Positions 1 to 5,728 of a stretch of DNA of 9,175 bases are shown one piece after another. A model generated the notes under the pieces. The model was not told where the DNA came from. It saw only the letters and a program-made list of their open reading frames with translations, and made no database searches. Position numbers and translations under genes: made by a program. The DNA comes from Flavobacteriaceae bacterium (lineage in GTDB: Bacteria; Bacteroidota; Bacteroidia; Flavobacteriales; Flavobacteriaceae). Location of the stretch: the NCBI GenBank assembly GCA_020347545.1, contig CP070731.1:1495484-1504658 (forward strand). Reading direction: 5' to 3'. Within the stretch, counting starts at the first letter, position 1, and each line of letters starts with the position of its first letter.

Positions 1-109
1 GATGGATCAACTTAAGGAGAATATTGGAAGTATTAATGTTACCTTATCTAAAGAGGTACTGGACGAAATTGATGCGATTCAGAATTTACAACCCAACCCC
101 GCACCCTAA
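1..109 (+). CDS. Aldo/keto reductase, C-terminal fragment (5' end outside window)
   Basis: Reading from base 2, the first 35 codons end in TAA at 107-109. They give the typical tail of an NAD(P)H-dependent aldo/keto reductase: 'QLKENIGSINVTLS', then 'LDEIDAIQ' and a terminal 'PNPAP'. In this family that stretch is the last helix and C-terminal loop, which follows the cofactor-binding strand; the usual 'sxxQLxeNlgaxxvxLs' signature is visible. The catalytic Asp-Tyr-Lys-His tetrad would lie upstream and cannot be checked. The gene ends 19 bp before the fucosidase start, so the two are probably co-transcribed. The substrate is unknown; a sugar or aldehyde is suggested only by the neighbour. The short length alone limits certainty, but the pattern is distinctive. 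Confidence 0.8.
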   Translation, partial: MDQLKENIGSINVTLSKEVLDEIDAIQNLQPNPAP

Positions 110-128
110 GTTTAACAATAGACTATTA

Positions 129-1481
129 ATGAAAAGGCATAACTCAATATTATTCTGCGTTCCTTTGTTCTTATTGCTCCTTTCCTCAGTTCCGCTTGAG
201 GCTCAAACCGATTATAAACCTACTCAGGAAAATCTGGACGCAAGAGAATGGTTTGAAAATGCAAAGTTCGGCATGTTTATTCACTGGGGAGTTTATAGTG
301 TACTGGGCGACGGAGAGTGGGTGATGAACAATCAGAATATCTCGATCCATGCCTATAATAAATTACCCGCATTTTTCAACCCTGTGGAATTTGATGCAGA
401 ACAATGGGTAAGACTTGCCAAAGATGCCGGGATGAAGTATATCACCATTACCAGCAGGCATCATGACGGATTTTCCATGTTTGATACTGAAGCATCTGAT
501 TTTAATATAGTCGATGCTACTCCTTATAAAAAAGATGTTTTAAAGGCCTTGGCGGAGGCCTGCAGTAAGGAAGGTGTCAAATTGTTTTTTTATTATTCAC
601 TCCTTGACTGGAGACATGATGATTATTACCCCAGAGGAAGGACAGGAAAAGGAATAGAAGGAAGAGCATCTTCAGGAGATTGGAAGAATTATATTGAGTT
701 TATGAAACTTCAACTCACGGAATTACTTACCAATTACGGAGACATTGCCGGAATCTGGTTTGATGGCCACTGGGACCAAAAGGAATGGGACGGCAAAAAA
801 TTTGGTGCCGTAAAAGTAGACTGGCATTATGATGAAATATATAGCCTGATCCATAAATTACAGCCTCAATGCCTGATAGGCAACAATCATCACCTCGCTC
901 CGATAAGCGGAGAGGATTTTCAGATGTTTGAAAAGGACCTTCCCGGAAAGAATACTACCGGTTGGGGAACAAGTTCGGATGACATTGGCTCCTTACCCAA
1001 AGAAGTTTGCGAAACCATAAACGGTTCATGGGGATTTAACCTTCAGGATAAAAAACACAAGTCAGATAAAGAATTGATTCAATACCTGATCAATGCAGCC
1101 GGTTACGGCAGTAATTTATTGCTTAATGTGGGGCCCATGCCCAATGGAAAGATACAGGAAGAGCATGTCAATTCCCTCAAAAGTATTGGCAAATGGCTGG
1201 AAAAATACGGTGAGACAATTTATGGCACACGCCAGGGCCCGGTTGCTCCAAGTTCAGAAATTGTTTCAACCCGTAAGGATGCAAAAATCTACCTCCATCT
1301 ACTGGATAATCAAACTGAAACCTACCTGATTCCTGATTTTCAGGGAAAGATCAAAAAAATGTCGTTTTATGAGAATGGTAAAAAAGTAGTACACAAAGTG
1401 GATGAATTCGGTCTTGCTTTTAAGGTACCAAAGGAGGAAAGAAACGACATCGATACGATTATAGTTATAGAACTTCGCTAA
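129..1481 (+). CDS. Secreted alpha-L-fucosidase, glycoside hydrolase family 29
   Basis: A 450-aa protein that should release alpha-linked L-fucose from glycans by a retaining double-displacement mechanism. I start it at ATG 129, not at the in-frame ATG at 24: this start gives a clean signal peptide (basic MKRH, hydrophobic core about 7-20, likely cleavage after A25 in 'PLEA|QTD') and avoids overlap with the reductase. The protein is therefore probably periplasmic or exported. Family GH29 motifs are 'KFGMFIHWG' (about 46-54), 'TSRHHDGF' (108-115), and 'GIWFDG' (208-213), where D212 fits the catalytic nucleophile. E262 or E268 in 'GEDFQMFE' is a candidate acid/base, which is inference because that residue is poorly conserved. 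'NGSWGF' (298-303) and 'LLLNVGPMPNG' (330-340) are also family signatures. A beta-rich C-terminal domain covers about 365-450. No carbohydrate-binding module or type IX sorting domain follows. The length is typical of the shorter members. Confidence 0.95.
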   Translation: MKRHNSILFCVPLFLLLLSSVPLEAQTDYKPTQENLDAREWFENAKFGMFIHWGVYSVLGDGEWVMNNQNISIHAYNKLPAFFNPVEFDAEQWVRLAKDAGMKYITITSRHHDGFSMFDTEASDFNIVDATPYKKDVLKALAEACSKEGVKLFFYYSLLDWRHDDYYPRGRTGKGIEGRASSGDWKNYIEFMKLQLTELLTNYGDIAGIWFDGHWDQKEWDGKKFGAVKVDWHYDEIYSLIHKLQPQCLIGNNHHLAPISGEDFQMFEKDLPGKNTTGWGTSSDDIGSLPKEVCETINGSWGFNLQDKKHKSDKELIQYLINAAGYGSNLLLNVGPMPNGKIQEEHVNSLKSIGKWLEKYGETIYGTRQGPVAPSSEIVSTRKDAKIYLHLLDNQTETYLIPDFQGKIKKMSFYENGKKVVHKVDEFGLAFKVPKEERNDIDTIIVIELR

Positions 1482-1538
1482 AAATGGCAAAGCCCAAAAC
1501 CAAGCTTAAAAACTAATCTTTGGAATTATTTAAATGTA

Positions 1539-1922
1539 TTAATTCGGCTTTACGGCGGTAACCTCAATTTCAATTTTCATCTTATGATCCGCAAGACCGG
1601 CCGAAATCATTGTTGCGGCAGGTTTAATTCTTCCAAAATATTTTTTAAGAACCGGCCAGCATTTTTCAAATTCTCCCGACTCCGGCAAAATGTAGGTTAC
1701 TCTTACAATGTCAACAAGAGCCGAATCCGCCTCATGCAATGCTGAATCAATATTCCTGATGCATTGTTCAGTCTGTTCTACAATATCTTCTGAAATCGTC
1801 ATGGTTTCATAGTCGTACCCTGTGGTTCCGGAAACAAATATCATGTTACCAGCCACAACAGCCCTTGAATATCCAATCTGATCTTCAAAAGCAGAACCTG
1901 AACCGATCAATTTTCTTTTCAT
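1539..1922 (-). CDS. Rid/YjgF/YER057c/UK114 family protein lacking the RidA arginine
   Basis: A 127-aa single-domain protein, the normal size for this trimeric chorismate-mutase-like fold. Recognisable segments are 'IGYSRAV' (16-22), 'GNMIFVSGTTG' (25-35), 'VDIVRVTYIL' (70-79), 'KPAATMIS' (100-107) and 'KIEIEVTAV' (116-124). In RidA proper the 'PAR' motif supplies the arginine that binds the carboxylate of 2-aminoacrylate; here the equivalent residue is A103 ('PAA'). By established Rid classification, that places it outside the RidA imine-deaminase group. It may act on a different substrate or none of the known ones. The gene starts 23 bp after the trpS stop on the same strand, so it is probably the second gene of a trpS transcript. 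Its 3' end converges with the fucosidase gene, 57 bp away. Confidence 0.88.
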   Translation of the reverse strand: MKRKLIGSGSAFEDQIGYSRAVVAGNMIFVSGTTGYDYETMTISEDIVEQTEQCIRNIDSALHEADSALVDIVRVTYILPESGEFEKCWPVLKKYFGRIKPAATMISAGLADHKMKIEIEVTAVKPN

Positions 1923-1945
1923 CTGAAAATGGTTTTATAGAATAC

Positions 1946-2914
1946 CTAGTAACCCAATTTAGTTCGCACCCTTTTCAGGACCTCATCAGCAACCAAATGA
2001 GCCTTTCTCGCTCCTTCAAGAAGCACTTTGTCGACCTCTTCAAGGTTTTCCATATAGTAATGGTATTTTTCCCTTTGAGGGCCAAATTTATCAATCAGAA
2101 GTTCAAAAAACGCTTGCTTTGCATGACCATAGCCGTAATTCCCTCCTAAATAATTTGATCGCATCGCTTCAATTTGTTCATCAGATGCAACAAGTTTGTA
2201 AAGAGCAAACAAATTACAATTATCGGGATCTTTTGGATCCTCCATTGGTGTAGAATCCGTCTTGATCTTCATGATCTGTTTTCTAAGCTTTTTGTCCGGT
2301 AAAAAGATATCGATGATATTCCCTTTGGATTTACTCATTTTTTCACCATCCGTTCCCGGGACATACATCGTACTCTCCTGAAGTTTTGCCTGAGGCGGCA
2401 CCAGGGTCTCTCCCATCTGATGGTTAAATCTGTTGGCCACATCTCTTGACATTTCCAAATGCTGCAACTGATCCTTTCCTACGGGAACAATATTAGCATC
2501 GTACAAAAGAATATCCGCCGCCATTAGCATCGGGTAACTGAACAAACCAGAATTCACATCCTCCAGTCGATCTGCTTTATCCTTGAAACTATGAGCCAGT
2601 GTTAATCTCTGGTAGGGATAGAAGCAACTCAGGTACCAGGTTAGCTCAGTAACCTGTGGAACATCGCTCTGTCTGTAGAATACGGTTTTATTCACATCAA
2701 CTCCAAACGCAAGCCATGTGGCAGCCGTACTGTAGGTATTTTGTCTTAATTCTTCCGCATTTTTGATCTGCGTCAATGAATGCAGATCCGCTATAAAAAG
2801 AAACGATTCTTCTTTTGATACCTTCGACATTTCGATCGCCGGAATAATGGCACCCAATAAGTTACCTAAATGAGGCGTACCTGTACTCTGTACTCCTGTT
2901 AATATTCTTGACAT
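1946..2914 (-). CDS. trpS: Tryptophan--tRNA ligase
   Basis: A 322-aa cytoplasmic class I aminoacyl-tRNA synthetase that charges tRNA-Trp with tryptophan using ATP. The length is that of the bacterial dimeric enzyme. The HIGH-type motif is 'TPHLGN' (13-18) and the signature loop is 'KMSKSKGN' (192-199). Between them are 'FSYPMLMAADILLY' (125-138), whose D134 matches the residue that reads the indole nitrogen, and 'VGKDQLQHLEMSRD' (145-158), highly conserved in TrpRS. The start at 2914 gives the expected N-terminus 'MSRILTGVQSTG', and the stop is TAG. A good Bacteroidota -7 box lies about 24 bp upstream. The Rid-family gene follows 23 bp downstream. No attenuator or T-box is apparent in the short leader. 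Confidence 0.97.
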   Translation of the reverse strand: MSRILTGVQSTGTPHLGNLLGAIIPAIEMSKVSKEESFLFIADLHSLTQIKNAEELRQNTYSTAATWLAFGVDVNKTVFYRQSDVPQVTELTWYLSCFYPYQRLTLAHSFKDKADRLEDVNSGLFSYPMLMAADILLYDANIVPVGKDQLQHLEMSRDVANRFNHQMGETLVPPQAKLQESTMYVPGTDGEKMSKSKGNIIDIFLPDKKLRKQIMKIKTDSTPMEDPKDPDNCNLFALYKLVASDEQIEAMRSNYLGGNYGYGHAKQAFFELLIDKFGPQREKYHYYMENLEEVDKVLLEGARKAHLVADEVLKRVRTKLGY

Positions 2915-2937
2915 GTGACTTTCTTAAAATTCATTGG

Positions 2938-2945
2938 CAAAAATA
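2938..2945 (-). promoter_or_regulatory. Bacteroidota -7 promoter element of trpS
   Basis: On the minus strand these bases read TATTTTTG, an exact match to the TAnnTTTG -7 box used by the Bacteroidota primary sigma factor. It lies 23 bp upstream of the trpS ATG, so transcription would start about 15-20 bp before the gene. No good TTTG -33 box stands at the expected spacing, so this is a motif-based prediction. Confidence 0.5.
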
Positions 2946-3025
2946 AGGAAATACCATTGATTTCATAAGATATCCTTCAGAACTTCTTCACCTAAAAAAG
3001 TTCAACAAGAAAAAGCGTTTTGTAC

Positions 3026-3268
3026 TTACTTTTTTATGAGTCTTCCTACGTATAATATCAAGACCGCACCAACAACTGCTGTAACCAGAGAACCCAGAAT
3101 ACCCCCATCAGCAGAGAATCCGAGAAAACTAAACAACCATCCGCCTACTACCCCACCAATGATACCCAAAACCATATTCATAAGCAGGCCAAAGCCACCG
3201 CCTTGCATAATTTTTCCTGCCAGCCATCCGGCAATGGCACCAATAATAATAAAATAGAGAAAGCTCAT
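3026..3268 (-). CDS. GlsB/YeaQ/YmgE family (transglycosylase-associated) membrane protein
   Basis: An 80-aa, very hydrophobic, glycine-rich protein. I chose the ATG at 3268 ('MSFLYF'); a TTG two codons upstream is also in frame but unlikely. Three membrane helices are predicted by eye at about 2-19, 27-49 and 56-75, with the family's repeated GxxxG-like patterns ('GAIAGWLAGKIMQGGGFG', 'LGIIGGVVGGWLF') and a short basic tail 'GRLIKK'. Members are small inner-membrane proteins that often respond to stress. The old name 'transglycosylase-associated' does not imply enzymatic activity and the molecular role is unknown. It is probably a single-gene unit: trpS begins about 110 bp downstream on the same strand with its own -7 box, and the upstream neighbour is divergent. 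Confidence 0.88.
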   Translation of the reverse strand: MSFLYFIIIGAIAGWLAGKIMQGGGFGLLMNMVLGIIGGVVGGWLFSFLGFSADGGILGSLVTAVVGAVLILYVGRLIKK

Positions 3269-3340
3269 AATCAAAAGTTTAATTAGTTACATTTATAAAA
3301 GTAGCGAAAAAATTTGAACTCTTTTTATTGACATTTTTAT

Positions 3341-3348
3341 TAATTTTG
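3341..3348 (+). promoter_or_regulatory. Bacteroidota -7 promoter element of the TrhA gene
   Basis: TAATTTTG is an exact TAnnTTTG match, ending only 6 bp before the ATG at 3355. A TTTG at 3313-3316 could be the -33 box, although its 24-bp spacing is slightly long. If used, transcription would begin at or next to the ATG, giving a leaderless or nearly leaderless mRNA. Confidence 0.45.
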
Positions 3349-3354
3349 AAAACT

Positions 3355-4002
3355 ATGAAAAAGGAAGCTACATTTTACGACTCTAAAGAGGAAACGCTTA
3401 ACGTCATAACGCATGCCATTGGTTTTGTACTGAGTATCATTGCCCTTGTGGTTCTAGTGGTGGGTGCCTCCAAAAACGGCTCGGCAACCTTGATCACCAG
3501 TTTTGCAATCTTTGGAAGTAGCCTGATCGTTCTATACGCGGCTTCGACCTTTTATCACTACACAAAAAACCCGGAACTAAGGTTAAAATTGAATATTTTG
3601 GATCATGCCGCCATTTATGTGCTCATTGCAGGAACCTATACCCCCTTTGCTTTGGTTGTCCTAAAAGGATGGGTGGGCTGGACCATTTTTGGAATTTCCT
3701 GGGGGCTTGCACTGATTGGAATTATTTTTAAAGTCTTTTACTTTGGCAGGTTTGATAAAATTTCAACTATTGCTTATGTGCTCATGGGGTGGGTCGTCAT
3801 TTTGGCAATTAAGCCCTTAATCGAAAGCTTTCCTGCAGGTGGGCTCTATTGGTTGTTTGGAGGTGGTATTGCCTATACACTTGGTGCGGTTTTATACAGT
3901 ATCAAGAAGATACGATTCAACCATGCTATCTTTCATGTATGCGTTTTGATCGGGAGTTTTTGCCATTTTATGGCTGTTTTCAACTATATTCTTCCTGAAT
4001 AA
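3355..4002 (+). CDS. trhA: Hemolysin III / TrhA family (PAQR-type) seven-helix membrane protein
   Basis: A 215-aa integral membrane protein with about seven hydrophobic helices (roughly 18-38, 45-66, 83-103, 107-128, 136-153, 163-182, 190-210). I start it at ATG 3355; a TTG 27 bp upstream is in frame but would add only an unsupported tail. Family signatures are 'ITHAIGF' (18-24), S64 and H68 in 'STFYH', 'LDHAAIYVLIAGTYTP' (82-97) with D83, and 'HAIFH' (190-194) near the end. The SxxxH...D...HxxxH pattern matches the zinc-site ligands of PAQR receptors, so a metal-dependent hydrolase role is plausible. Bacterial relatives are tied to membrane-fluidity homeostasis; the name hemolysin is historical. 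It is divergent from the GlsB-type gene, and its stop lies 4 bp from that of holB. Confidence 0.92.
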   Translation: MKKEATFYDSKEETLNVITHAIGFVLSIIALVVLVVGASKNGSATLITSFAIFGSSLIVLYAASTFYHYTKNPELRLKLNILDHAAIYVLIAGTYTPFALVVLKGWVGWTIFGISWGLALIGIIFKVFYFGRFDKISTIAYVLMGWVVILAIKPLIESFPAGGLYWLFGGGIAYTLGAVLYSIKKIRFNHAIFHVCVLIGSFCHFMAVFNYILPE

Positions 4003-4009
4003 GTACTTA
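4000..4009. repeat. 10-bp perfect palindrome made of two opposing stop codons
   Basis: TAAGTACTTA is its own reverse complement. The first three bases are the stop of the TrhA gene and the last three, read on the other strand, are the stop of holB. The convergent genes are therefore separated by just 4 bp and no conventional hairpin terminator fits between them. It is too short to be a terminator by itself. Confidence 0.7.
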
Positions 4010-5161
4010 CTTTTCTTCTTTTTGGTGAAGATAGCGTGTCAAATTCATTGAAAGATCCAGAAAAATGATCCTGGCATTTCCGTTTCTTTGAATATGGTAC
4101 ATTGCATCTTCGATGGCCTTGTTAATATCCTCAATATTCGCACCGTGCACAAAGGGGGCAAATTTCTCGATATCAAAATTATTTTGAGATTCATAAAAAA
4201 CCAGAGATCGGGCGTTATAATTTGTCAACAGGGCCTGTCGGAAAAAATCTGAACAGTATTTTAAAAATCTTTTTTGAGTTTCTCTACCTGTTTTAGCGAT
4301 CTCTTCGCTCCATTTGATCAGGTCCTGAACTACGGAGGCATCTCCTTTGGCCTTAAAAGCTGCCCTTACCCAGGTCACAAACCATTTTTCGAAGACCTCT
4401 TCATTATCATCGTGTTTCAAAAGGTGTAAAGCTTTGTTCCAGTTCCCGTTTGACTGCTGAGCTATTTTAATGGCCTGGTTTTCATCAACCTGATAACGAC
4501 TCATAAGCGTATCAATGATATTCTGTTCTGTTAGCGGTTGAAAATGGAGTACCTGGCACCGGGATAATATAGTTTTTATAATCAGCTCCTCATTTTCGGC
4601 TATCAATAAAAACAAGGTTTTCTCTGGTGGCTCCTCAATTAATTTTAGCAGCTTATTTGAAGCCGGAGCATTCATCTGTTCCGCCATCCAAATGATCATT
4701 ACCTTAAATCCACCCTCATAGGGTTTTAAAATAAGTTTCTTTACAATGTCTTCGGCCTCATCTACGCCTATCTGACCTTGTTTGTTTTCGATTCCGAGCA
4801 GCTGGTACCAGTTAAACAGGCTTCCATAAGGCGTTTCCTCAACAAACGTGCGCCATTCTTCCATAAAATCACTGCTCGTAGGGCGCTTTTTGACCTTTTC
4901 ATTTCTCGTCACCGGAAAAGCAAAATGTAAATCAGGATGAGCCAGTTTTTCAAACTTCAGATTACAGGCTGAATTTCCGGTATTGTTCTCGCCATTTGTA
5001 TTTTGGCAAAGTATGTACTGGGCATAGGCAATGGCCAAAGGAAGGACTCCGCTCCCTGTAGGTGCAATAAATAATTGAGCATGTGGAATTCTGGAGTTCT
5101 CCACTGTTTTTATCAAGTGATGCTTGATATGTTCCTGCCCGATGATGTCCGAAAATAGCAT
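4007..5161 (-). CDS. holB: DNA polymerase III subunit delta' (clamp loader)
   Basis: A 384-aa AAA+-type subunit of the clamp loader that helps load the sliding clamp onto primed DNA. Landmarks are 'IIGQEHIKHHL' (6-16), 'AHPDLHF' (74-80, strongly typical of Bacteroidota delta'), 'APASNKLLKLIEEPP' (165-179), and the SRC motif at 200-202, whose R201 is the arginine finger acting on a neighbouring ATPase. The P-loop position reads 'APTGSGVLP' (33-41) without the GK[T/S] lysine, so it should not hydrolyse ATP, as expected for delta'. The zinc module seems reduced to C52 and C66. A helical collar domain covers about 210-384. The gene appears monocistronic, converging with the TrhA gene and diverging from the ferredoxin gene. 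Confidence 0.93.
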   Translation of the reverse strand: MLFSDIIGQEHIKHHLIKTVENSRIPHAQLFIAPTGSGVLPLAIAYAQYILCQNTNGENNTGNSACNLKFEKLAHPDLHFAFPVTRNEKVKKRPTSSDFMEEWRTFVEETPYGSLFNWYQLLGIENKQGQIGVDEAEDIVKKLILKPYEGGFKVMIIWMAEQMNAPASNKLLKLIEEPPEKTLFLLIAENEELIIKTILSRCQVLHFQPLTEQNIIDTLMSRYQVDENQAIKIAQQSNGNWNKALHLLKHDDNEEVFEKWFVTWVRAAFKAKGDASVVQDLIKWSEEIAKTGRETQKRFLKYCSDFFRQALLTNYNARSLVFYESQNNFDIEKFAPFVHGANIEDINKAIEDAMYHIQRNGNARIIFLDLSMNLTRYLHQKEEK

Positions 5162-5200
5162 CCCTGGTAATCTTTAGTGTACAAAGAAAACAAAAACTTA

Positions 5201-5232
5201 GGATTTAGTTAGGTAATGAGCAACTAAATTCC
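5201..5232. repeat. Inverted repeat (possible operator or leader hairpin) upstream of holB
   Basis: ATTTAGTT (5203-5210) pairs perfectly with AACTAAAT (5222-5229) across an 11-nt loop, and GG at 5201-5202 can extend the stem to CC at 5231-5232 with one bulged T. Read on the minus strand the dyad is followed by a T-rich run, which resembles an attenuator or terminator in the holB leader, 40 bp before its ATG. It could equally be a protein-binding dyad between the divergent genes. Confidence 0.45.
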
Positions 5233-5257
5233 GAGTCAGTGATAACTTAAAAAAAAC

Positions 5258-5265
5258 TATTTTTG
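5258..5265 (+). promoter_or_regulatory. Bacteroidota -7 promoter element of the ferredoxin gene
   Basis: TATTTTTG is an exact TAnnTTTG match, 44 bp before the ferredoxin ATG, implying a leader of about 35-40 nt. It sits inside a perfect 14-bp palindrome (5259-5272). I see no clear -33 TTTG box upstream. Confidence 0.5.
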
Positions 5266-5272
5266 CAAAAAT
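5259..5272. repeat. 14-bp perfect palindrome over the ferredoxin -7 box
   Basis: ATTTTTGCAAAAAT is identical to its reverse complement. It covers seven of the eight bases of the -7 element and the predicted transcription start. It could be an operator site for a dimeric regulator, or simply reflect the A/T-rich composition around the -7 box. Confidence 0.6.
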
Positions 5273-5287
5273 CAAAAAAGCGATCAG

Positions 5288-5306
5288 TAATCGTCAATAA
5301 TTGTCA
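5288..5306 (+). repeat. Two tandem TAATYGTCA repeats in the ferredoxin leader
   Basis: TAATCGTCA (5288-5296) and TAATTGTCA (5298-5306) differ at one base and are spaced exactly 10 bp apart, one helical turn. They lie just before the ATG, in the place of a ribosome-binding site. They may be a regulator site or chance; only two copies are seen. Confidence 0.4.
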
Positions 5307-5309
5307 GCC

Positions 5310-5540
5310 ATGGTAATTATCACCTTACAAAGGAAAAAATGTATCGGATGCAACTACTGCGTGGAGCTCGCTCCAAAACAGTTTCAAATGTCTAAAAAGG
5401 ACGGGAAATCGGTATTGCTTCACTCCACTGACAAGAAAGGGTTTTTTACCATTAAATCACCGGATATGTCGATACTGGAAAATGCGGTAAAGGCTAAAGA
5501 GGCCTGTCCTGTCAATATCATCAGTGTCAAGGAAAAATAG
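5310..5540 (+). CDS. Single-cluster [4Fe-4S] ferredoxin
   Basis: A 76-aa electron carrier of the cytoplasm. I start it at ATG 5310 (MVIITLQRKKC); an in-frame TTG at 5301 is less likely. The cluster ligands are C11, C14 and C17 in 'CIGCNYCVELAP' plus the distant C66 in 'EACPVNII'. This is the CxxCxxC...CP arrangement of monocluster ferredoxins, where the second cluster of the bacterial 2[4Fe-4S] type has been lost: the place where CP normally follows the first motif is A21-P22. The middle (about 25-60) is a family-typical spacer with a short acidic and basic stretch. A -7 promoter element lies 44 bp upstream. The partner enzyme is not in the window. The next gene on the strand encodes a cysteine-rich protein, but the 188-bp gap argues against a simple operon. 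Confidence 0.9.
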   Translation: MVIITLQRKKCIGCNYCVELAPKQFQMSKKDGKSVLLHSTDKKGFFTIKSPDMSILENAVKAKEACPVNIISVKEK

Positions 5541-5583
5541 TGTTCCTTCGGATTAATTATCCATCGTGTTTTTAGTTTATCAT

Positions 5584-5633
5584 TATTGAGTATATTTACC
5601 TAAATTTTTTAGAATCTATATTGAGATTTTACC
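5584..5633 (+). repeat. Imperfect direct repeat, TATTGAG-(N)-TTTACC
   Basis: Copy one (5584-5600) reads TATTGAGTATATTTACC. Copy two (5619-5633) reads TATTGAGATTTTACC. The shared blocks are TATTGAG and TTTACC, with starts 35 bp apart. They overlap the weak -7 candidate and may be regulator sites; with A/T-rich DNA, chance is a real alternative. Confidence 0.4.
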
Positions 5634-5698
5634 TTCAGCAAAAATGTTTGGCGTAATGAAATTAATGAAGATTTAAGCTGCTAATAACTAGGTAAATA
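5593..5698. repeat. 10-bp inverted repeat with 86-nt spacer
   Basis: TATTTACCTA (5593-5602) is the exact reverse complement of TAGGTAAATA (5689-5698). In RNA the arms could close a long stem-loop ending 30 bases before the ricT-like ATG. The first arm overlaps the direct repeat above. No conserved riboswitch or small RNA is recognised. Confidence 0.4.
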
Positions 5699-5728
5699 AC
5701 TTTTCTCAATTCAAAATAAAGACATCTT

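Larger units (their letters stand above)
5541..5728. other. AT-rich intergenic region with repeats upstream of the ricT-gldH-PBP operon
   Basis: This 188-bp gap has no credible gene; the longest ATG frame near 5644 gives only 10 residues. It presumably carries the operon promoter. TATATTTA at 5591-5598 and TAACTTTT at 5697-5704 each miss the TAnnTTTG -7 consensus by one base. The stretch also holds an imperfect direct repeat and a 10-bp inverted repeat, listed separately. A start at the first box would give a leader of about 120 nt. Confidence 0.5.

Noticed and set aside
1299..1490. Minus-strand reading frame of 63 codons inside the fucosidase 3' end
   Set aside because: It lies antisense to a well-supported gene and has no family features. 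The same reasoning applies to the frames at 1093-1329, 1865-2149, 3036-3257, 5662-5877, 5823-6008, 6634-6876, 6773-6994, 6816-7010, 7530-7730, 7727-7948 and 8196-8483.
1484..1516. Ten-codon frame (MAKPKTKLKN) right after the fucosidase stop
   Set aside because: It is too short, composition-driven by A-rich codons, and has no start signals.
1482..1538. Bidirectional terminator between the convergent fucosidase and Rid genes
   Set aside because: Only a 4-5 bp CCAA/TTGG-type pairing with a long loop was found; nothing convincing.
2980..3003. GAACTT/AAGTTC dyad downstream of the GlsB-type gene as a terminator
   Set aside because: The six-pair A/T-rich stem has a 12-nt loop and no T-run after it on the minus strand; it is too weak to call.
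5529..5548. AAGGAA/TTCCTT hairpin at the ferredoxin stop as a terminator
   Set aside because: The stem is only 6 bp, it includes the stop codon in an 8-nt loop, and it is not followed by a T-run.
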